A stretch of DNA of 64,000 nucleotides from Bathymodiolus brooksi (taxonomy: Eukaryota; Mollusca; Bivalvia; Mytilida; Modiolidae), in NCBI GenBank assembly GCA_963680875.1, contig OY804582.1, positions 56,004,646-56,068,645 of the forward strand. Reading direction: 5' to 3'. Of the stretch, positions 1-12,861 are shown in pieces. Each line of letters opens with the position of its first letter. Within the stretch, counting starts at the first letter, position 1. The translations under genes and the position numbers were made by a program. A model generated the notes under the pieces. The model ran no database searches, was not told the DNA's origin, and worked only from the letters and a program-made list of their open reading frames with translations.

Positions 1-794
1 TCCTTTAATACAATATCAAATAACCAAAACACAACATCCACCAAATAGTCATATTCCTGTACTACAATATCAAATAACTCAAACACAACATCTGCCAAAT
101 AGTCATATTCCTGTACTACAATATCAAATAACCCAAACACAACATCCACCAAATAGTCATATTCCTGTGCTACAATATCAAATAACCCAAACACAACATC
201 CGCCAAATAGTCATATTCTGTACTACAATATCAAATAACCCAAACACAACATCCACCAAATAGTCATAATCCTGTACTACAATATCAAATAACCCAAACA
301 CAACATCAGCCAAATAGTCATATTCCTGTACTACAATATCAAATAACCCAAACACAACATTCGCAAAATAGTCATATTCCTGTGCTACAATATCAAATAA
401 CCCAAACACAACATCCACCAAATAGTCATATTCTGTACTACAATAACAAATAACCCAAACACAACATCCATCAAATAGTCATTTCTGTACTACAATATCA
501 ACTAACCAAAAGACAACATCCACCAAATAGTCATATTCCTGTACTACAATATCAAATAACCCAAACACAACATCCGCCAAATAGTCATATTCCTGTGCTA
601 CAATATCAAATAAACCAAACACAACATCCGCCAAATAGTCATATTCCTGTACTACAATATCAAATAACCCAAACACAACATCCGCCAAATAGTCATATTC
701 CTTTACTATAATATCAAATAACCCAAACACAAAATCTGCCAAATAGTCATATTCCTGTACTACAATATCAAATAACCCAAAGCACAATATCCGC

Positions 795-3290
795 CAAATA
801 GTCATATTCCTGTACTACAATATCAACTAACCAAAACACAACATCCACCAAATAGTCATATTCCAGTACTACAATATCAAATAACCCAAACACAACATCC
901 ACCAAATAGTCATATTCTGTACTACAATATCAACTAACCAAAACACAACATCCACCAAATAGTCATATTCCAGTACTACAATATCAACTAACCAAAACAC
1001 AACATCCACCAAATAGTCATATTCCTGTACTACAATATCAAATAACCCAAACACAGCATCCACCAAATAGTCATATTCCTGTGCTACAATATTAAATAAC
1101 CCAAACACAACATCCGCCAAATAGTCCTATTCCTGTACTACAATATCAAATAACCCAAACAAAACATCAGCCAAATAGTCGTATTCCTGTACTACAATAT
1201 CAAATAACCCAAACACAACATCCGCCAAATAGTCATATTCCTTTACTATTATATCAAATAACCTAAGCACAACATCTGCCAAATAGTCGTATTCCTGTAC
1301 TACAATATCAAATAACCCAAAGCACAACATCCGCCAAATAGTCATATTCCTGTACTACAATATCAAATAACCCAAACACAACATCTGCCAACTAGTCGTA
1401 TTCCTGTACTACAATATCAAATAACCCAAACACAACATCCGCCAAATAGTCATATTCCTGTACTTCAATATCAAATAACCCAAACACAACATCCGCCAAA
1501 TAGTCATATTCCTGTACTACAATATCAAATAACCCAAACACAACATCTGCCTAATAGTCATATTCCTGTACTACAATATCAAATAAATCAAACACAACAT
1601 CCACCAAATAGTCATATTCCTGTACTACAATATCAAATAACCCAAACACAACATCCGCCAAATAGTCGTATTCCTTTACTACAATATCAAATAACAAAAA
1701 CACAACATCCACCAAATAGTCATATTCATGTACTACAATATCAAATAACCCAAACACAACATCTGCCAAATAGTCATATTCCTGTACTACAATATCAAAT
1801 AACCCAAACACAACATCCACCAAATAGTCATATTCCTGTACTACAATATCAAATAACCCAAACACAACATCCGCCAAATAGTCGTATTCCTTTACTACAA
1901 TAACAAATAACCCAAACACAACATCAGCCAACTAGTCGTATTCCTGTACTACAATATCAAATAACCCAAACACAACATCCGCCAAATAGTCATATTCCTG
2001 TACTACAATATCAAATAACCCAAACACAACATCCGCCAAATAGTCATATTCCTGTACTACAATATCAAATAACCCAAACACAACATCTGCCTAATAGTCA
2101 TATTCCTGTACTACAATATCAAATAACCCAAACACAACATCCACCAAATAGTCATATTCCTGTACTACAATATCAAATAACCCAAACACAACATCCGCCA
2201 AATAGTCGTATTCCTTTACTACAATATCAAATAACAAAAACACAACATCCACCAAATAGTCATATTCATGTACTACGATATCAAATAACCCAAACACAAC
2301 ATCTGCCAACTAGTCGTATTCCTGTACTACAATATCAAATAACCCAAACACAACATCCGCCAAATAGTCATATTCCTGTACTACAATATCAAATAACCCA
2401 AACACAACATCCGCCAAATAGTCATATTCCTGTACTACAATATCAAATAACCCAAACACAACATCTGCCTAATAGTCATATTCCTGTACTACAATATCAA
2501 ATAACCCAAACACAACATCCACCAAATAGTCATATTCCTGTACTACAATATCAAATAACCCAAACACAACATCCGCCAAATAGTCGTATTCCTTTACTAC
2601 AATATCAAATAACAAAAACACAACATCCACCAAATAGTCATATTCATGTACTACAATATCAAATAACCCAAACACAACATCTGCCAAATAGTCATATTCC
2701 TGTACTACAATATCAAATAACCCAAACACAACATCCACCAAATAGTCATATTCCTGTACTACAATATCAAATAACCCAAACACAACATCCGCCAAATAGT
2801 CGTATTCCTTTACTACAATAACAAATAACCCAAACACAACATCAGCCAACTAGTCGTATTCCTGTACTACAATATCAAATAACCCAAACACAACATCCGC
2901 CAAATAGTCATATTCCTGTACTACAATATCAAATAACCCAAACACAACATCCGCCAAATAGTCATATTCCTGTACTACAATATCAAATAACCCAAACACA
3001 ACATCTGCCTAATAGTCATATTCCTGTACTACAATATCAAATAACCCAAACACAACATCCACCAAATAGTCATATTCCTGTACTACAATATCAAATAACC
3101 CAAACACAACATCCGCCAAATAGTCGTATTCCTTTACTACAATATCAAATAACAAAAACACAACATCCACCAAATAGTCATATTCATGTACTACAATATC
3201 AAATAACCCAAACACAACATCTGCCAAATAGTCATATTCCTGTACTACAATATCAAATAACCCAAACACAACATCCACCAAATAGTCATA
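795..3290. repeat. Segmental block 1, copy a (offset 4049)
   Basis: About 2.5 kb of the array that recurs at 4844-7340, at an offset of 4049 bp (75 units less 1 bp). The shared order of variants includes the rare TTCCAGTACT unit (861-870 here, 4910-4919 in the copy), a GTGCTACAATATTAAAT unit near 1081, an AGTCCTATT unit near 1130, a ACTTCAATATC unit near 1463 and an AAATAAATCAAAC unit near 1581. A few single-base differences separate the copies, for example AATAGTCAT here against AATATTCAT near 5010. The left edge is taken where the AGCACAATATCC unit near 781 no longer matches, and the right edge where the copy switches to GTGCTACAATATT near 7345. Edges are approximate to within one unit. Confidence 0.8.
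1391..3226. repeat. 918-bp (17-unit) higher-order repeat, two copies
   Basis: Units carrying AACTAGTCG (an SpeI recognition sequence) fall at 1391, 1931, 2309 and 2849. The spacings are therefore 540, 378 and 540 bp, that is 10, 7 and 10 units. Copies 1391-2308 and 2309-3226 are nearly base-identical and 918 bp apart. The 7-unit half looks like the 10-unit half with three units lost, because both share the same sequence leading up to the marker. This shows a HOR nested inside a larger segmental copy. Differences noticed include AAATAAATCAAAC near 1581 against AAATAACCCAAAC near 2499, and CTACGATATC near 2274. Confidence 0.85.
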
Positions 3291-4873
3291 TTCCTGTACT
3301 ACAATATCAAATAACCCAAACACAACATCCGCCAAATAGTCGTATTCCTTTACTACAATAACAAATAACCCAAACACAACATCAGCCAAATAGTCATATT
3401 CCTTTACTACAATATCAAATAACCAAAACACAACATCCACCAAATAGTCATATTCCTGTACTACAATATCAAATAACTCAAACACAACATCTGCCAAATA
3501 GTCATATTCCTGTACTACAATATCAAATAACCCAAACACAACATCCACCAAATAGTCATATTCATGTGCTACAATATCAAATAACCCAAACACAACATCC
3601 GCCAAATAGTCATATTCTGTACTACAATATCAAATAACCCAAACACAGCATCCACCAAATAGTCATAATCCTGTACTACAATATCAAATAACCCAAACAC
3701 AACATCAGCCAAATAGTCATATTCCTGTACTACAATATCAAATAACCCAAACACAACATTCGCAAAATAGTCATATTCCTGTACTACAATAACAAATAAC
3801 CCAAACACAACATCCACCAAATAGTCATATTCTGTACTACAATATCAAATAACCCAAACACAACATCCGCCAAATAGTCATATTCCTGTGCTACAATATC
3901 AAATAACCCAAACACAACATCCGCCAAATAGTCATATTCCTTTACTATAATATCAAATAACCCAAACACAACATCTGCCAAATAGTCGTATTCCTGTACT
4001 ACAATATCAAATAACCCAAAGCATAATATCCGCCAAATAGTCATATTCCTGTACTACAATATCAAATAACCCAAACACAACATCCACCAAATAGTCATAT
4101 TCTGTACTACAATATCAACTAACCAAAACACAACATCCACCAAATATTCATATTCCTGTACTACAATATCAACTAACCAAAACACAACATCCACCAAATA
4201 GTCATATTCCTGTACTACAATATCAAATAACCCAAACACAACATCCACCAAATAGTCATATTCCTGTGCTACAATATTAAATAACCCAAACACAACATCC
4301 GCCAAATAGTCCTATTCCTGTACTACAATATCAAATAACCCAAACACAACATCAGCCAAATAGTCGTATTCCTGTACTACAATATCAAATAACCCAAACA
4401 CAACATCCGCCAAATAGTCATATTCCTTTACTATTATATCAAATAACCTAAGCACAACATCTGCCAAATAGTCGTATTCCTGTACTACAATATCAAATAA
4501 CCCAAAGCACAACATCCGCCAAATAGTCATATTCCTGTACTACAATATCAAATAACCCAAACACAACATCTGCCAACTAGTCGTATTCCTGTACTACAAT
4601 ATCAAATAACCAAAACACAACATCCACCAAATAGTCATATTCCTGTACTACAATATCAAATAACCCAAACACAACATCTGCCAAATAGTCATATTCCTGT
4701 ACTACAATGTCAAATAACCCAAACACAACATCCGCCAAATAGTCATATTCCTGTACTACAATATCAAATAACCCAAACACAACAACCGCCAAATAGTCAT
4801 ATTCCTGTACTACAATATCAACTAACCAAAACACAACATCCACCAAATATTCATATTCCTGTACTACAATATC
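3290..4873. repeat. Segmental block 2, copy a (offset 5292)
   Basis: About 1.58 kb that recurs at 8582-10165 (offset 5292 bp = 98 units). Shared markers in order are a CATTCGCAAAATAGT unit near 3758, two 53-bp TATTCTGTAC units, a rare 55-bp unit with AAAGCATAATATCC near 4018, AGTCCTATT near 4307, AATGTCAAATAACC near 4706, and an ACAACAACCGCC unit near 4781. The match ends where this copy continues with CAACTAACC near 4873 and the other with CAAATAACCCAAATAC. Confidence 0.8.
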
Positions 4874-7340
4874 AACTAACCAAAACACAACATCCACCAA
4901 ATAGTCATATTCCAGTACTACAATATCAAATAACCCAAACACAACATCCACCAAATAGTCATATTCTGTACTACAATATCAACTAACCAAAACACAACAT
5001 CCACCAAATATTCATATTCCTGTACTACAATATCAACTAACCAAAACACAACATCCACCAAATAGTCATATTCCTGTACTACAATATCAAATAACCCAAA
5101 CACAGCATCCACCAAATAGTCATATTCCTGTGCTACAATATTAAATAACCCAAACACAACATCCGCCAAATAGTCCTATTCCTGTACTACAATATCAAAT
5201 AACCCAAACAAAACATCAGCCAAATAGTCGTATTCCTGTACTACAATATCAAATAACCCAAACACAACATCCGCCAAATAGTCATATTCCTTTACTATTA
5301 TATCAAATAACCTAAGCACAACATCTGCCAAATAGTCGTATTCCTGTACTACAATATCAAATAACCCAAAGCACAACATCCGCCAAATAGTCATATTCCT
5401 GTACTACAATATCAAATAACCCAAACACAACATCTGCCAACTAGTCGTATTCCTGTACTACAATATCAAATAACCCAAACACAACATCCGCCAAATAGTC
5501 ATATTCCTGTACTTCAATATCAAATAACCCAAACACAACATCCGCCAAATAGTCATATTCCTGTACTACAATATCAAATAACCCAAACACAACATCTGCC
5601 TAATAGTCATATTCCTGTACTACAATATCAAATAAATCAAACACAACATCCACCAAATAGTCATATTCCTGTACTACAATATCAAATAACCCAAACACAA
5701 CATCCGCCAAATAGTCGTATTCCTTTACTACAATATCAAATAACAAAAACACAACATCCACCAAATAGTCATATTCATGTACTACAATATCAAATAACCC
5801 AAACACAACATCTGCCAAATAGTCATATTCCTGTACTACAATATCAAATAACCCAAACACAACATCCACCAAATAGTCATATTCCTGTACTACAATATCA
5901 AATAACCCAAACACAACATCCGCCAAATAGTCGTATTCCTTTACTACAATAACAAATAACCCAAACACAACATCAGCCAACTAGTCGTATTCCTGTACTA
6001 CAATATCAAATAACCCAAACACAACATCCGCCAAATAGTCATATTCCTGTACTACAATATCAAATAACCCAAACACAACATCCGCCAAATAGTCATATTC
6101 CTGTACTACAATATCAAATAACCCAAACACAACATCTGCCTAATAGTCATATTCCTGTACTACAATATCAAATAACCCAAACACAACATCCACCAAATAG
6201 TCATATTCCTGTACTACAATATCAAATAACCCAAACACAACATCCGCCAAATAGTCGTATTCCTTTACTACAATATCAAATAACAAAAACACAACATCCA
6301 CCAAATAGTCATATTCATGTACTACGATATCAAATAACCCAAACACAACATCTGCCAACTAGTCGTATTCCTGTACTACAATATCAAATAACCCAAACAC
6401 AACATCCGCCAAATAGTCATATTCCTGTACTACAATATCAAATAACCCAAACACAACATCCGCCAAATAGTCATATTCCTGTACTACAATATCAAATAAC
6501 CCAAACACAACATCTGCCTAATAGTCATATTCCTGTACTACAATATCAAATAACCCAAACACAACATCCACCAAATAGTCATATTCCTGTACTACAATAT
6601 CAAATAACCCAAACACAACATCCGCCAAATAGTCGTATTCCTTTACTACAATATCAAATAACAAAAACACAACATCCACCAAATAGTCATATTCATGTAC
6701 TACAATATCAAATAACCCAAACACAACATCTGCCAAATAGTCATATTCCTGTACTACAATATCAAATAACCCAAACACAACATCCACCAAATAGTCATAT
6801 TCCTGTACTACAATATCAAATAACCCAAACACAACATCCGCCAAATAGTCGTATTCCTTTACTACAATAACAAATAACCCAAACACAACATCAGCCAACT
6901 AGTCGTATTCCTGTACTACAATATCAAATAACCCAAACACAACATCCGCCAAATAGTCATATTCCTGTACTACAATATCAAATAACCCAAACACAACATC
7001 CGCCAAATAGTCATATTCCTGTACTACAATATCAAATAACCCAAACACAACATCTGCCTAATAGTCATATTCCTGTACTACAATATCAAATAACCCAAAC
7101 ACAACATCCACCAAATAGTCATATTCCTGTACTACAATATCAAATAACCCAAACACAACATCCGCCAAATAGTCGTATTCCTTTACTACAATATCAAATA
7201 ACAAAAACACAACATCCACCAAATAGTCATATTCATGTACTACAATATCAAATAACCCAAACACAACATCTGCCAAATAGTCATATTCCTGTACTACAAT
7301 ATCAAATAACCCAAACACAACATCCACCAAATAGTCATAT
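4844..7340. repeat. Segmental block 1, copy b (offset 4049)
   Basis: Second copy of the 795-3290 block, in the same orientation and the same order of variant units, 4049 bp downstream. It includes its own pair of 918-bp HORs (5440-6357 and 6358-7275). It is interrupted on the right at about 7345 by units resembling those near 1090 and 4275. This suggests unequal exchange joined two array positions here. Confidence 0.78.
5440..7275. repeat. 918-bp higher-order repeat pair, second location
   Basis: The same pair of 17-unit HORs as at 1391-3226, displaced by 4049 bp, with SpeI-type AACTAGTCG markers again spaced 540 and 378 bp. It carries the same private variants (AAATAAATCAAAC near 5630, CTACGATATC near 6323). 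The 918-bp duplication therefore happened before the 4049-bp segmental duplication. Confidence 0.82.
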
Positions 7341-7344
7341 TCCT

Positions 7345-8580
7345 GTGCTACAATATTAAATAACCCAAACACAACATCCGCCAAATAGTCGTATTCCTTT
7401 ACTACAATATCAAATAACCCAAACACAACATCAGCCAAATAGTCGTATTCCTGTACTACAATATCAAATAACCCAAACACAACATCCGCCAAATAGTCAT
7501 ATTCCTTTACTATTATATCAAATAACCTAAGCACAACATCTGCCAAATAGTCGTATTCCTGTACTACAATATCAAATAACCCAAAGCACAACATCCGCCA
7601 AATAGTCATATTCCTGTACTACAATATCAAATAACCCAAACACAACATCTGCCAACTAGTCGTATTCCTGTACTACAATATCAAATAACCAAAACACAAC
7701 ATCCACCAAATAGTCATATTCCTGTACTACAATATCAAATAACCCAAACACAACATCTGCCAAATAGTCATATTCCTGTACTACAATGTCAAATAACCCA
7801 AACACAACATCCGCCAAATAGTCATATTCCTGTACTACAATATCAAATAACCCAAACACAACAACCGCCAAATAGTCATATTCCTGTACTACAATATCAA
7901 ATAACCCAAACACAACATCCACCAAATATTCATATTCCTGTACTACAATATCAAATAACCCAAATACAACATCTGCCAAATTGTCATATTTCTGTATTAC
8001 AATATCAAATAACCCAAACACAACATCTGCCAAATAGTCATATTCCTGTACTACAATATCAAATAACCCAAACACAACATCCACCAAATAGTCGTATTCC
8101 TTTACCACAATATCAAATAACCAAAACACAACATCCACCAAATAGTCGTATTCCTTTACTACAATATCAAATAACCGAAACACAACATCCGCCAAATAGT
8201 CATATTCCTGTACTACAATATCAAATAACCCAAACACAACATCCGCCAAATAGTCGTATTCCTTTACTACAATATCAAATAACAAAAACACAACATCCAC
8301 CAAATAGTCATATTCATGTACTACAATATCAAATAACCCAAACACAACATCTGCCAAATAGTCATATTCCTGTACTACAATATCAAATAACCCAAACACA
8401 ACATCCACCAAATAGTCATATTCCTGTACTACAATATCAAATAACCCAAACACAACATCCGCCAAATAGTCGTATTCCTTTACTACAATAACAAATAACC
8501 CAAACACAACATCAGCCAACTAGTCGTATTCCTGTACTACAATATCAAATAACCCAAACACAACATCCGCCAAATAGTCA
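7345..8580. repeat. Array segment between copied blocks (mosaic)
   Basis: Ordinary 54-bp units joining block 1b to block 2b. The segment mixes marker units known from elsewhere: AATGTCAAATAACC near 7787, AACAACCGCC near 7861, AAATTGTCATATTTCTG near 7979, a CTTTACCACAATATC unit near 8100, and an AACTAGTCG unit near 8518. No unique sequence is present. The combination looks like a product of exchange between array positions. Confidence 0.7.
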
Positions 8581-8581
8581 T

Positions 8582-10165
8582 ATTCCTGTACTACAATATC
8601 AAATAACCCAAACACAACATCCGCCAAATAGTCGTATTCCTTTACTACAATAACAAATAACCCAAACACAACATCAGCCAAATAGTCATATTCCTTTACT
8701 ACAATATCAAATAACCAAAACACAACATCCACCAAATAGTCATATTCCTGTACTACAATATCAAATAACTCAAACACAACATCTGCCAAATAGTCATATT
8801 CCTGTACTACAATATCAAATAACCCAAACACAACATCCACCAAATAGTCATATTCATGTGCTACAATATCAAATAACCCAAACACAACATCCGCCAAATA
8901 GTCATATTCTGTACTACAATATCAAATAACCCAAACACAACATCCACCAAATAGTCATAATCCTGTACTACAATATCAAATAACCCAAACACAACATCAG
9001 CCAAATAGTCATATTCCTGTACTACAATATCAAATAACCCAAACACAACATTCGCAAAATAGTCATATTCCTGTACTACAATAACAAATAACCCAAACAC
9101 AACATCCACCAAATAGTCATATTCTGTACTACAATATCAAATAACCCAAACACAACATCCGCCAAATAGTCATATTCCTGTGCTACAATATCAAATAACC
9201 CAAACACAACATCCGCCAAATAGTCATATTCCTTTACTATAATATCAAATAACCCAAACACAACATCTGCCAAATAGTCGTATTCCTGTACTACAATATC
9301 AAATAACCCAAAGCATAATATCCGCCAAATAGTCATATTCCTGTACTACAATATCAAATAACCCAAACACAACATCCACCAAATAGTCATATTCTGTACT
9401 ACAATATCAACTAACCAAAACACAACATCCACCAAATATTCATATTCCTGTACTACAATATCAACTAACCAAAACACAACATCCACCAAATAGTCATATT
9501 CCTGTACTACAATATCAAATAACCCAAACACAACATCCACCAAATAGTCATATTCCTGTGCTACAATATTAAATAACCCAAACACAACATCCGCCAAATA
9601 GTCCTATTCCTGTACTACAATATCAAATAACCCAAACACAACATCAGCCAAATAGTCGTATTCCTGTACTACAATATCAAATAACCCAAACACAACATCC
9701 GCCAAATAGTCATATTCCTTTACTATTATATCAAATAACCTAAGCACAACATCTGCCAAATAGTCGTATTCCTGTACTACAATATCAAATAACCCAAAGC
9801 ACAACATCCGCCAAATAGTCATATTCCTGTACTACAATATCAAATAACCCAAACACAACATCTGCCAACTAGTCGTATTCCTGTACTACAATATCAAATA
9901 ACCAAAACACAACATCCACCAAATAGTCATATTCCTGTACTACAATATCAAATAACCCAAACACAACATCTGCCAAATAGTCATATTCCTGTACTACAAT
10001 GTCAAATAACCCAAACACAACATCCGCCAAATAGTCATATTCCTGTACTACAATATCAAATAACCCAAACACAACAACCGCCAAATAGTCATATTCCTGT
10101 ACTACAATATCAACTAACCAAAACACAACATCCACCAAATATTCATATTCCTGTACTACAATATC
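8582..10165. repeat. Segmental block 2, copy b (offset 5292)
   Basis: Copy of 3290-4873 in the same orientation with the same variant order, including the unusual AAAGCATAATATCC unit near 9310. A single-base difference is AACACAGCATCC near 3645 against AACACAACATCC near 8937. It sits directly upstream of units marked by AAATTGTCATATTTCTG, which also occur near 7979, 10194, 10949 and 14784. Confidence 0.8.
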
Positions 10166-11134
10166 AAATAACCCAAATACAACATCTGCCAAATTGTCAT
10201 ATTTCTGTATTACAATATCAAATAACCCAAACACAACATCTGCCAAATAGTCATATTCCTGTACTACAATATCAAATAACCCAAACACAACATCCACCAA
10301 ATAGTCGTATTCCTTTACCACAATATCAAATAACCAAAACACAACATCCACCAAATAGTCGTATTCCTTTACTACAATATCAAATAACCGAAACACAACA
10401 TCCGCCAAATAGTCATATTCCTGTACTACAATATTAAATAACCGAAACACAACATCCGCCAAATAGTCGTATTCCTGTGCTACAATATCAAATAACCCAA
10501 ACACAACATCTGCCAAATAGTCATATTCCTTTACTATTATATCAAATAACCTAAGCACAACATCTGCCAAATAGTCGTATTCCTGTACTACAATATCAAA
10601 TAACCCAAAGCACAACATCCGCCAAATAGTCATATTCCTGTACTACAATATCAAATAACCCAAACACAACATCTGCCAACTAGTCGTATTCCTGTACTAC
10701 AATATCAAATAACCAAAACACAACATCCACCAAATAGTCATATTCCTGTACTACAATATCAAATAACCCAAACACAACATCTGCCAAATAGTCATATTCC
10801 TGTACTACAATGTCAAATAACCCAAACACAACAACCGCCAAATAGTCATATTCCTGTACTACAATATCAACTAACCAAAACACAACATCCACCAAATATT
10901 CATATTCCTGTACTACAATATCAAATAACCCAAATACAACATCTGCCAAATTGTCATATTTCTGTATTACAATATCAAATAACCCAAACACAACATCTGC
11001 CAAATAGTCATATTCCTGTACTACAATATCAAATAACCCAAACACAACATCCACCAAATAGTCGTATTCCTTTACCACAATATCAAATAACCAAAACACA
11101 ACATCCACCAAATAGTCGTATTCCTTTACTACAA
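10166..11134. repeat. Array segment before the 1727-bp duplication
   Basis: Units with AAATTGTCATATTTCTG occur near 10194 and 10949, about 755 bp apart, and flanking units (CTTTACCACAATATC, AATAACCGAAACAC) are repeated with them. The array here is therefore locally duplicated with a period near 14 units. Nothing but the satellite is present. Confidence 0.7.
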
Positions 11135-12861
11135 TATCAAATAACCGAAACACAACATCCGCCAAATAGTCATATTCCTGTACTACAATATTAAATAACC
11201 GAAGCACAACATCCGCCAAATAGTCGTATTCCTGTGCTACAATATCAAATAACCCAAACACAACATCTGCCAAATAGTCATATTCCTGTACTACAATATC
11301 AAATAACCCAAACACAACATCCACCAAATAGTCATATTCCTGTACTACAATATCAAATAACCCAAACACAACATCCGCCAAATAGTCGTATTCCTTTACT
11401 ATAATATCAAATAACCAAATCACAACATCCACCAAATAGTCATATTCCTGTACTACAATATCAAATAACCCAAACACACATCCGCCAAATAGTCATATTC
11501 CTGTACTACAATATCAAATGACCCAAACACAACATCCGCCAAATAGTCGTATTCCTTTACTACAATAACAAATAACAGAAACACAACATCAGCCAAATAG
11601 TCATATTCCTTTACTACAATATCAAATAACCCAAACACAACATCCACCAAATAGTCGTATTACTGTACTACAATATCAAATAACCCAAACACAACATCCG
11701 CCAAATAGTCATATTCCTGTACTACAATATCAAATAACCCAAACACAATATCCACCAAATAGTCGTATTCCTGTACTACAATATCAAATAACCCAAACAC
11801 AACATACACCAAATAGTCATATTCCTGTACTACAATATCAAATAACCCAAACACAACATCCACCAAATAGTCATATTCCTGTACTACAATATCAAATAAC
11901 CCAAACACAACATCCGCCAAATAGTCATATTCCTATATTACAATATCAAATAACCCAAACACAACATCCGCCAAATAGTCATATTCCTATACTACAATAT
12001 CAAATAACCGAAACACAACATCCGCCAAATAGTCATATTCCTGTACTACAAAATCAAATAACCGAAACACATTATCCGCCAAATAGTCGTATTCCTGTAC
12101 TACAATATCAAATAACCGAAACACAACATCAGCCAAATAGTCGTATTCCAAGACTACAATATCAAATAACCAAAGCACAACATCCACCAAATAGTCATAT
12201 TCCTGTACTACAATATCAAATAACCCAAACACAACATCCGCCAAATAGTCGTATTCCTTTACTACAATAACAAATAACCCAAACACAACATCTGCCAAAT
12301 AGTCATATTCCTTTACTACAATATCAAATAACCCAAAGACAACATCCACCAAATAGTCATATTCCTGTACTACAATATTAAATAACCCAAACACAACATC
12401 TGCCAAATAGTCATATTCCTGTACTACAATATCAAATAACCCAAACACAACATCCACCAAATAGTCATATTCCTTTACTATTATATCAAATAATCTAAGC
12501 ACAACATCTGTCAAATAGTCGTATTCCTGTACTACAATATCAAATAACCCAAAGCACAACATCCGCCAAATAGTCATATTCCTGTACTACAATATCAAAT
12601 AACCCAAACACAACATCTGCCAAATAGTCGTATTCCTGTACTACAATATCAAATAACCCAAAGCACAATATCCGCCAAATAGTCATATTCTGTACTACAA
12701 TAACAAATAACCCAAACACAACATCCACCAAATAGTCATATTCTGTACTACAATATCAACTAACCAAAAGACAACATCCACCAAATAGTCATATTCCTGT
12801 ACTACAATATCAAATAACACAAACACAACATCCGCCAAATAGTCATATTCCTGTGCTACAA
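11135..12861. repeat. 1727-bp tandem duplication, copy 1
   Basis: A block of 32 units less 1 bp, followed immediately by a second copy at 12862-14588. Shared rare features are AATAACCGAAGCAC (near 11193 and 12920), a 53-bp unit with AAACACACATCCGCC (near 11473 and 13200), TCAAATGACCC (near 11515 and 13242), CGTATTACTGTAC, AACATACACC, CCTATATTAC, CTACAAAATCAAAT, ACACATTATCC and CCAAGACTAC. Left and right breakpoints fall at equivalent unit positions, so this is a clean head-to-tail duplication. Confidence 0.88.
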
